Both the position numbers and the translations under genes were made by a program. A stretch of 5,255 bases of DNA from an uncultured Oribacterium sp. Its GTDB lineage: Bacteria > Bacillota > Clostridia > Lachnospirales > Lachnospiraceae. Where the stretch lies: positions 1-5,255 of the forward strand of contig CALAOB010000140.1 of assembly GCA_937927445.1 (NCBI GenBank). Reading direction: 5' to 3'. Shown here in pieces: positions 1-5,111 of the stretch. Positions within the stretch are counted from its first letter, which is position 1, and the number at the start of each line of letters is the position of its first letter. The notes beneath the pieces are model-generated. The model ran no database searches. It had not been told where the DNA came from and saw only the letters and a program-made list of their open reading frames with translations.

Positions 1-23
1 AGACTAAATGCAACTTGCGATTA

Positions 24-29
24 GAGGAG
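24..29 (+). promoter_or_regulatory. Shine-Dalgarno-like GAGGAG upstream of the RES gene, badly spaced for the TTG start
   Basis: GAGGAG is a strong ribosome-binding core, but it ends 31 nt before the TTG at 61, too far for normal initiation there. In the RES reading frame a TAG stop lies at 22-24, and the only start-like codon close to this site is ATT at 34-36. Either the gene starts at this rare ATT, adding nine residues, or the TTG at 61 is reached by coupling. A short reading frame (ATG at 8, TGA at 62-64, MQLAIRGVAFRISILVRN) ends on top of the TTG in a TTGA overlap. Nothing further upstream is visible. Confidence 0.4.
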
Positions 30-60
30 TAGCATTTCGAATTTCAATTTTGGTCCGAAA

Positions 61-1830
61 TTGAAAATACCAGTAGAATTCGAAAGTGATGATTTTGAAA
101 CAGAAGTTGATAATTTGCTGAAAGCATATATTCGTGCGTTAGAGGATAAAGGAGTATCACAAGCTGCTCTGGGGCGTATTAAGAAATTTCGGAGATTATG
201 CGGACAATCACTGAAGAATTACCTGAAAGGGATTCATTCGAATGCGTATAAAAATTTTGAAAAGGCAGTGAATGCACTGAATATTTCGAAGTCTGAACTG
301 TTAAAAGCATCTATCCCTCCAGATGCCTTAATGTATCGTGCAAGAGAGAACAGAAGTGGAGACGTCATGGCTAAGGACTATAAAGATGAAGAGATGTTCC
401 ATATTCCACTGGACAGTCGTAGGATCATCTCGACACAGAGATATAGCTTTCCCGGACTTCCGTGTTTATATCTGGGGGCCTCTGTGTATACGTGTTGGGT
501 GGAACTCAATCGTCCGGCCTTTGAAGACTTTCAAGTAGCAGCGATAGCTACGACACCAGGAGCGGATGGTTATTCAATTGTTGATATGAGTAATATCCCA
601 CAGAGACTGCCGTACTTAAAAAAAGAGTTGAAGTTTACTTCCGAGGAATATCTTCTGTATTGGCCTCTACTTGCTCTGTGTTCGATTAAAGTAAGGAATG
701 AATCCGGCAGCTTTAAGCCGGAATATATTTTCCCGCAGTTTCTCTTGGAGTATATACAGAAAAACCAGGAAGCTGAAGCTATTGTGGGTGTAAAGTATAT
801 TTCAATTAAAGCTGCGACAGTATGTGAAAATCAGTTGATGGATGATTGGCATACCTACGTAAATTATGTGTTTCCGGCGCGGTCCGATGAAATGATTGGA
901 AAAAACTGTAAACTGTTGGAACATACCTTTAAAATAGACAATAATTATTCAGGTCGGGATTTACAAATTCTCACAAGAATAATTGAAAATAGAAGGTTGA
1001 AATCTAAAATCGCAAATCAAAATGATGAGGGAGTATCAAACTGGCGTATCTATACTAAAAACGAGGATGATTATTCCTATCAGATGAGTATTTTTGGCTT
1101 GATAGAAGAAGCTATGCAGCATAGCCAGAAGGATATAGAAGATAGTAATTATTCTGGTTTATACAAAGATGATGTTGCCACTTCGCAGCCGATTAGATTA
1201 TCGCAAAAAGATGTTGACCTGAATAAAGATAAGCTTAACAGGGAAAAGTCTAAAAATGTTGGAAATGGATGGGATAATACCACAGGAAAATGGCGATATT
1301 TGGTAGATGGTAATCCGATTACAGATGAATGGAAAACTGCCAACGGAAAATGGTTTTATCTGGACATCAATGGAAATATGGTGACAGATAAATTGATCGA
1401 AGATACAAATGGACCTATTTATTATGTGGACAAGTATGGTGCGATGGTGACAGAGACATGGAAGGCTGTGGCACTTGAAGAAAGTGATGAGGATCTGGTC
1501 AAAGATGCCGATTATTGGTGGATGTACTTTGGGGGCGATGGAAAAGCTTACAAGTGTAAGCTAAGTGGAAAATATGTCATAAGAGATATTAAAGGAAAAA
1601 AGTACGCGTTTGACGAAAATGGCCATATGCTTTACGGCTGGATAAACAAAGGTAGTTCAAAACTTCTGGACAGCGATCCTTACGCATGGGAATACGCTAC
1701 TTACTACTTCGGTGACTGGAATGATGGAGCCATGACGATTGGACAGAGAAGCATTGTAATAGCTTGTAAAAATGAGGGTGAGTACGAGCGGAAATTTACT
1801 TTTGATCAGAATGGAGAAAAAGTAGATTGA
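61..1830 (+). CDS. RES-domain protein fused to C-terminal cell-wall-binding-type repeats
   Basis: The 589-residue protein has three parts. Residues 1-88 are an acidic, helical N-terminus with no signal peptide. Residues about 89-272 resemble a RES domain: MYRAR at 91-95, then R127 and PGLPCLYLGAS at 131-141, then E148 in WVEL, and a late GVKYIS with S248. RES proteins of the MbcT/ParT type consume NAD+ and act as toxins, usually with a Xre-type antitoxin. After a charged linker (about 360-400), residues 400-589 hold degenerate aromatic/glycine repeats such as GKWRYLVDGNPITDEW, GKWFYLDINGNMVTD and GPIYYVDKYGAMVTETW, like the choline/glucan-binding repeats of exported clostridial proteins. Such repeats normally sit on secreted proteins, so their presence here is odd. 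No antitoxin is visible downstream; one could lie upstream of the window. TTG at 61 is the only ordinary start before the RES domain, but the start is uncertain. NAD+ degradation is inferred from the family. Confidence 0.7.
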   Translation: MKIPVEFESDDFETEVDNLLKAYIRALEDKGVSQAALGRIKKFRRLCGQSLKNYLKGIHSNAYKNFEKAVNALNISKSELLKASIPPDALMYRARENRSGDVMAKDYKDEEMFHIPLDSRRIISTQRYSFPGLPCLYLGASVYTCWVELNRPAFEDFQVAAIATTPGADGYSIVDMSNIPQRLPYLKKELKFTSEEYLLYWPLLALCSIKVRNESGSFKPEYIFPQFLLEYIQKNQEAEAIVGVKYISIKAATVCENQLMDDWHTYVNYVFPARSDEMIGKNCKLLEHTFKIDNNYSGRDLQILTRIIENRRLKSKIANQNDEGVSNWRIYTKNEDDYSYQMSIFGLIEEAMQHSQKDIEDSNYSGLYKDDVATSQPIRLSQKDVDLNKDKLNREKSKNVGNGWDNTTGKWRYLVDGNPITDEWKTANGKWFYLDINGNMVTDKLIEDTNGPIYYVDKYGAMVTETWKAVALEESDEDLVKDADYWWMYFGGDGKAYKCKLSGKYVIRDIKGKKYAFDENGHMLYGWINKGSSKLLDSDPYAWEYATYYFGDWNDGAMTIGQRSIVIACKNEGEYERKFTFDQNGEKVD

Positions 1831-1836
1831 GAGGAG
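1831..1836 (+). promoter_or_regulatory. Ribosome binding site GAGGAG of the DUF1016 remnant
   Basis: GAGGAG directly follows the TGA stop of the RES gene and lies 10 nt before the ATG at 1847. The remnant could therefore still be translated, from the same transcript as the RES gene. Confidence 0.5.
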
Positions 1837-1846
1837 TCTTAAAATT

Positions 1847-2032
1847 ATGGATATAAGGTCTGGCGGGGCCAGGCCTCGAAAAGAACGACGTTTCTATCGG
1901 AGTTATCAAATTCAACAGACGGTGTTTGCTAAATTGTCGTGGTCGCATTATTGCGAACTACTGACGATTTCGGGTTCTGACAAACGAAGCATCCATGACG
2001 TCGTATTAGCATCGCAAACGACGCAAGGTTAA
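1847..2032 (+). pseudogene. Truncated DUF1016 (YhcG-type) N-terminal domain remnant
   Basis: The 61-residue reading frame contains RRFYRSYQIQQTVFAKLSW followed by SHYCELLTIS and SDKRSIHD. This matches the conserved part of the DUF1016 N-terminal domain (pattern RxFYxxxxIxQTVxxxLSWSHYxELLxI, then RSFYE). Intact family members run to about 330-370 residues and carry a C-terminal PD-(D/E)xK nuclease domain; here that domain and most of the N-terminus are missing. A second frame at 1857-1889 reads GLAGPGLEKND, which resembles the GxGFxxxNL stretch that normally precedes the FY motif, so an old frameshift or small deletion near 1890 is plausible. The 3' end (VLASQTTQG) falls outside the homology and overlaps the first 15-bp direct repeat. 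The family match comes from memory of the conserved motif. It could still yield a small peptide but is unlikely to be a working nuclease. Confidence 0.65.
2013..2027 (+). repeat. 15-bp direct repeat, left copy (CGCAAACGACGCAAG)
   Basis: This is identical over 15 bases to the copy at 3680-3694. It lies at the 3' end of the DUF1016 remnant, just before the stop at 2030-2032. The two copies enclose the ATPase and its partner with 1652 bp between them. In both places the repeat is read as QTTQ shortly before a stop codon. It could be a recombination scar, an att-like site, or the shared tail of two decayed related genes. Confidence 0.6.
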
Positions 2033-2116
2033 GGTGCCATTTTTGGGGGTTCTTGTGACTTCTATTATGTGGTAAGATTGAAATTAGCATAGTATACTGA
2101 AATCGGAGTGATGAAA
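2033..2116 (+). promoter_or_regulatory. Leader region of the ATPase operon, with weak promoter-like elements and an RBS
   Basis: This AT-rich gap probably carries the promoter of the ATPase pair, but no consensus pair stands out. Candidates are TTGTGA at 2053-2058 with TAAGAT at 2073-2078 (spacing only 14), and TATACT at 2093-2098, which would start transcription almost on top of the ribosome binding site. GGAG at 2105-2108 lies 8 nt before ATG 2117 and fixes that codon as the likely start. No terminator follows the DUF1016 remnant, so read-through from the RES gene is possible. Confidence 0.3.
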
Positions 2117-3127
2117 ATGCCATTAAAAAGAATTGAAGCAGCCAACTTTACTGTATTCGAGGATATAAGTATTGATTTTTGTAAAGGACTGAATGTATTT
2201 ATAGGCGAAAATGGGATGGGAAAAACGCACATAATGAAGCTGCTGTATGCTGCGTGTTGGGCATCTAAACATGATGTGTCTTTCTCTCAGAAATCAACGA
2301 TGCTTTTTCGACCGGATCAGTCAAATATCGGTCGCTTAGTAAACAGAAGAAAGAACAGTAATAATACTGCGCATGTTTCTGTGGATTCTGACCGGGCGAA
2401 ACTGGGTATGGTATTTACTACTCGCACGAAAAAATGGGATGCAGAGGTTAGGGGAAAAGAAAAGTGGGAAAAGCAGGACCTGACCAGTGTCTTTATTCCG
2501 GCTAAAGAGATTCTGTCCAATGCGTGGAATCTAGAAGCTGCAGTTAAGATGGGAAATGTAGAATTTGATGATACATATCTGGACATTATTGCGGCTGCTA
2601 AAATCGACATATCCAGAGGCGCAGACTCTGCAGAAAGAAAAAGATATTTGGAAATTCTGCAGAAAATCAGCACAGGTAAAGTTACATTACTGGATGACAG
2701 ATTTTATCTTAAGCCGGGTACCCAGGCTAAAATTGAGTTTAATTTAGTTGCGGAGGGATTACGTAAGATAGCTTTGCTGTGGCAGCTGGTAAAAAACGGG
2801 ACGCTTGAAAAGGGATCGATACTTTTCTGGGATGAACCTGAAGCGAATATTAATCCGAAATATATTCCTGTATTAGCAGAGCTTCTTATCATGTTAGAGC
2901 ACGAAGGTGTACAGATATTTGTCGCAACACATGACTATTTCTTATCAAAATACATCGAAGTAAAGCGGAATCAGGATAGTGCTGTGCGATATATTTCTTT
3001 TTATAAGAATGAAGAGAATAAGGTGCAGTGTGAAATAGCTGAAAGATTTGAATTACTGGAACATAATACGATCATGGATACGTTTAGGCAGCTTTATAGA
3101 GAAGAAATAGGAGTTATGCTGAAGTGA
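2117..3127 (+). CDS. AAA family ATPase, ABC/SMC-like (AAA_15/OLD-type head)
   Basis: The 336-residue protein has all the elements of an ABC/SMC-type ATPase head. An N-terminal strand pair (KRIEAANFTVFEDISIDF) leads to Walker A GENGMGKT at 30-37. FIPAKEIL lies at 126-133, as seen in related defence ATPases. A signature-like AEGLRKIALLW is at 212-222, Walker B SILFWDEPE at 234-242 (D239, E240) and the His switch ATHDYF at 270-275 (H272). There is no long coiled coil and no TOPRIM domain, so it is not a complete OLD or GajA protein. Start: ATG 2117 is 8 nt from GGAG; the upstream GTG 2108 and ATG 2111 are too close to that site. The stop overlaps the next gene by 4 nt, implying translational coupling and probably a joint complex. 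Similar ATPases in two-gene antiphage modules sense infection and control a nuclease-type effector; that role is inferred here. Confidence 0.85.
   Translation: MPLKRIEAANFTVFEDISIDFCKGLNVFIGENGMGKTHIMKLLYAACWASKHDVSFSQKSTMLFRPDQSNIGRLVNRRKNSNNTAHVSVDSDRAKLGMVFTTRTKKWDAEVRGKEKWEKQDLTSVFIPAKEILSNAWNLEAAVKMGNVEFDDTYLDIIAAAKIDISRGADSAERKRYLEILQKISTGKVTLLDDRFYLKPGTQAKIEFNLVAEGLRKIALLWQLVKNGTLEKGSILFWDEPEANINPKYIPVLAELLIMLEHEGVQIFVATHDYFLSKYIEVKRNQDSAVRYISFYKNEENKVQCEIAERFELLEHNTIMDTFRQLYREEIGVMLK
3109..3113 (+). promoter_or_regulatory. Internal RBS AGGAG for the partner gene
   Basis: AGGAG within the last codons of the ATPase gene lies 10 nt before GTG 3124. Together with the GTGA stop/start overlap, this favours GTG 3124 over the in-frame ATG 3148, which has no clear site. 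Confidence 0.5.
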
Positions 3128-3648
3128 TTGCTATATCAGAATCGGAAATGAATTTCGGTGATTTCGACGAGACGAATATATTCCATATAGAAAAATCAAG
3201 AATCTATAAAGAACTTGGTACCGGAATCAAAACTGTGGAATTTATTCTGAAATATAAGAAAGATACCATACTATTCCTCGAAGCGAAGAAAACCTGCCCG
3301 AACGAATCAAATAAAAACGAATCGACGGATAAGACAGCTAAGTTCGAAGAATACTATACGGCACTAACGGAAAAATTCGTGTCATCATTACATCTATATA
3401 TCGCTGCTATGGTGGGTAGATTTCAGGATATATCGGAAATCGGGAACGAGCTGATGCCGGCGAATGGACTGCAGGACATGGAACTTAAATTCTGCTTAGT
3501 TATTAAAAATGCGAAAATCGAATGGCTGGCAGGGCCTATGGCAGAACTAAACGCAAGGCTGTTTAAAATCCGAAAGATTTGGCGTGTGCAGATAGTAGTG
3601 CTGAATGAAGAGCTTGCAAAAGAGCGAAAGCTGATCGCAGAATCTTGA
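3124..3648 (+). CDS. Putative PD-(D/E)xK-like partner of the AAA ATPase
   Basis: The 174-residue protein starts at a GTG that overlaps the ATPase stop. I do not recognise a named family with certainty. Residues 37-57 read KTVEF then ILKYKKDTILFLEAKKT: an acidic residue on one strand (E39), then a hydrophobic strand ending in E53-A-K55. This fits the core of PD-(D/E)xK nucleases, with E39 replacing the usual Asp and E30 as a possible first-helix acid. The second half has a helix with FVSSLHLYIAAMVGRF (85-100), a strand LKFCLVIKN (121-129) and a closing VVLNEELAKERKLI (158-171), arranged as helices and strands around the core. There is no signal peptide or membrane segment. The tight coupling suggests it is the effector or DNA-binding partner of the ATPase. 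Alternatives are an inactive nuclease fold or an adaptor. The gene is AT-rich like its partner and unlike manA. Confidence 0.65.
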   Translation: MIAISESEMNFGDFDETNIFHIEKSRIYKELGTGIKTVEFILKYKKDTILFLEAKKTCPNESNKNESTDKTAKFEEYYTALTEKFVSSLHLYIAAMVGRFQDISEIGNELMPANGLQDMELKFCLVIKNAKIEWLAGPMAELNARLFKIRKIWRVQIVVLNEELAKERKLIAES

Positions 3649-3679
3649 TGACTTAGCATGCTGTACATGAAAGTTGCGA

Positions 3680-3694
3680 CGCAAACGACGCAAG
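3680..3694 (+). repeat. 15-bp direct repeat, right copy (CGCAAACGACGCAAG)
   Basis: This is identical to 2013-2027 and lies 31 nt after the stop of the partner gene. It sits inside a small in-frame reading frame (ATG 3658 to TGA 3703-3705, MLYMKVATQTTQVRG) that follows the tandem TGA stops. Around it, TTGCG (3674-3678) and CGCAA (3689-3693) could form a short stem. An imperfect inverted repeat (CTTAGCAT 3652-3659, ATGCTTAG 3708-3715, 7 of 8 pairs) encloses the whole segment. Confidence 0.6.
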
Positions 3695-3736
3695 TGCGAG
3701 GTTGAAAATGCTTAGGCGCTCCACTTCACCCGAAGA

Positions 3737-3767
3737 TTGACAATTATCCGAGATGTGTTACTATAAT
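3737..3767 (+). promoter_or_regulatory. Consensus sigma-70-type promoter in the manA leader
   Basis: A perfect -35 (TTGACA, 3737-3742) and a perfect -10 (TATAAT, 3762-3767) stand 19 nt apart, two more than the optimum. TACTAT at 3759-3764 would give a spacing of 16. Transcription would start near 3774. Inverted arms ATGTGT (3753-3758) and ACACGT (3771-3776) flank the -10, and a 12-bp palindrome ATAAATATTTAT (3784-3795) follows; either might bind a regulator. The promoter points towards manA but meets a terminator first. Confidence 0.55.
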
Positions 3768-3796
3768 CCCACACGTGAAATTGATAAATATTTATT

Positions 3797-3829
3797 AGAG
3801 CCGTGCGTACAGCATGGCTCTCATTTTTT
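3797..3829 (+). terminator. Intrinsic terminator between the defence-like block and manA
   Basis: The arms AGAGCCGTGC (3797-3806) and GCATGGCTCT (3812-3821) pair over 10 bp with one G-T wobble around the loop GTACA, followed by a T6 run at 3824-3829. It can end the transcript of the ATPase pair. Since it also lies about 25-50 nt after the predicted start site near 3774, it could work as an attenuator in the manA leader or end a short RNA of roughly 55 nt. Confidence 0.75.
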
Positions 3830-3834
3830 GTAGT

Positions 3835-4968
3835 ATGCAAGTGAAAAACAGACCTTTCCTCCTGTCGCCGGCGGCCAAAGATTATATCTGGGGCGGTACG
3901 CGGCTGCGCGAGGAGTATAATAAACATATAGATGTGACGCCGCTGGCGGAGACCTGGGAGTGCTCGACGCATCCGGATGGGCCATCGCGGGTGGCGAGTG
4001 GTGCATTTGCGGGCGAGAAGCTCGTGGATGTGCTTCGTGCGCATCCGGAGTTCATCGGGACGCATCCGAAGACGGACGGCGAGGGCGGCCTGCCGGTGCT
4101 GATCAAGTTTATCGATGCGGCGCGGGATTTGTCGGTGCAGGTGCATCCGAGTGACGAGTACGCGCGGACCCATGAGCACGGGCAGCTCGGAAAGACCGAG
4201 ATGTGGTACGTGCTCGAAGCGGCGCCGGGGGCGAGCCTCGTCTATGGCTTCCGCCAGGACCTCACGAGGGCAATGCTGGCGGCTTCACTCGAGGACGACA
4301 CGGTGGAACGGTATCTCCAGAAGGTGGAGATCCATCGCGGCGATGTCTTCATGATAGAGTCCGGCACGGTGCATGCCATCGGTGCGGGCGCGATGATCGT
4401 GGAGATCCAGGAGAGCTCGAACCTCACCTACCGTATGTACGACTATCATCGGCTCGGGAAGGACGGAAAACCACGGGAGCTGCACATCGCGAAGGCGCTG
4501 GACGTCGTGGATCTTCGGCGGAAACCGCTGCCGGAGCAGCTGCAGCGCGCGCGTGAGGAATACGACGGCTACAGCGTGGAGCTCCTCGAGCAGTGCAAGT
4601 ACTTCCGGACGGAGCGAATTCGCCTTGAGACGGTGCAGTCTGGAGGTCAGTCGGGGCAGGTCGGATCAGTGACAGCGGCACAGGAAGCGCCGGTGGATGC
4701 ACAGGACACACATGTGGATAACACTTCTGCAGAGAAGTCGCAGGATGCATCATCAAGGTGGACGGCGGGCGAAAAAACGGTGGAAGCCGTTCGATTTTCG
4801 ACGGGCCCGGCGTCCTTCGAGGTGTTGCTCTGTGTGGATGGCAGCGGTACGCTCAGCGGCGAGGATGTGGAGCTTTCGTTCCGGAAAGGCGACTGCATCT
4901 TCGTGCCGGCTGACAGCATTGGCCTCGAGATCCGTGGACAGAGCGAACTGCTGAAGGTGACGTGCTGA
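3835..4968 (+). CDS. manA: Mannose-6-phosphate isomerase, class I (type I PMI)
   Basis: This cytoplasmic zinc enzyme interconverts mannose 6-phosphate and fructose 6-phosphate, feeding GDP-mannose synthesis or mannose catabolism. Numbering from ATG 3835 (377 residues), the cupin fold starts with FLLSPAAKDYIWGG. The zinc ligands are Q102 and H104 in VQVHPSDEYA, E122 in KTEMWYVL and H180 in SGTVHAIGAG; the catalytic Arg is R200 in LTYRMYDY. Close Bacillota homologues have about 310-325 residues. The excess is a low-complexity stretch at about 266-316, rich in G, S, Q, A and D, inserted before the last cupin strands (FEVLLCVDGSGTL). Start: the upstream ATG 3814 lies inside the terminator stem and is rejected. 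ATG 3835 or GTG 3841 (reading VKNRPFLL) are the options, and neither has a visible ribosome binding site. The gene is GC-rich, unlike everything upstream. glf follows 143 bp later, suggesting a polysaccharide-precursor locus. Confidence 0.93.
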   Translation: MQVKNRPFLLSPAAKDYIWGGTRLREEYNKHIDVTPLAETWECSTHPDGPSRVASGAFAGEKLVDVLRAHPEFIGTHPKTDGEGGLPVLIKFIDAARDLSVQVHPSDEYARTHEHGQLGKTEMWYVLEAAPGASLVYGFRQDLTRAMLAASLEDDTVERYLQKVEIHRGDVFMIESGTVHAIGAGAMIVEIQESSNLTYRMYDYHRLGKDGKPRELHIAKALDVVDLRRKPLPEQLQRAREEYDGYSVELLEQCKYFRTERIRLETVQSGGQSGQVGSVTAAQEAPVDAQDTHVDNTSAEKSQDASSRWTAGEKTVEAVRFSTGPASFEVLLCVDGSGTLSGEDVELSFRKGDCIFVPADSIGLEIRGQSELLKVTC

Positions 4969-5111
4969 GACCTGGCCGGCAGCAGCTTCTGTGAAAATGC
5001 TAGACGGATGCCGGAGCGGGCGGACCGCGTGAAGGGATGCTTCCTGGCGTGTCACCCGAGCGGGATGTTATAGATAAAAAGTGAATGAAATCAGCGGAAG
5101 GAGAGCGTGAT
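4969..5111 (+). promoter_or_regulatory. manA-glf intergenic region with the glf RBS
   Basis: This 143-bp gap shows no convincing terminator: only short GC-rich palindromes without a T run. A -10-like TATAGA lies at 5069-5074 in a local AT-rich patch, but no good -35 precedes it. AAGGAG at 5098-5103 lies 8 nt before ATG 5112 and is the glf ribosome binding site. Co-transcription with manA is possible. Confidence 0.4.

Noticed and set aside
61..1830. Secreted wall protein, judged from the C-terminal repeats
   Set aside because: The N-terminus (MKIPVEFESDDFETEVDN) is acidic, with no hydrophobic signal segment, and no LPxTG or membrane anchor is present.
2317..2673. 118-codon minus-strand frame inside the ATPase gene
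   Set aside because: It lies wholly within a coding region whose Walker motifs are intact, and shows no recognisable domain.
2117..3648. Assignment of the ATPase pair to PARIS, Gabija or OLD systems
   Set aside because: The ATPase has no fused TOPRIM domain and the partner does not look like AriB (DUF4435) or the GajB helicase. Only the general ATPase-plus-effector logic is shared.
3712..4179. 155-codon open frame on the minus strand across the manA 5' region
   Set aside because: It overlaps manA, whose zinc-binding motifs are intact, and its Arg/His-rich composition is what an antisense frame of a GC-rich gene gives. It also crosses the promoter and terminator region.
4203..4756. Open frames of about 110-117 codons on both strands inside manA
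   Set aside because: They are by-products of high GC in the third codon position; no motif, no start context, and full overlap with a well-supported enzyme gene.
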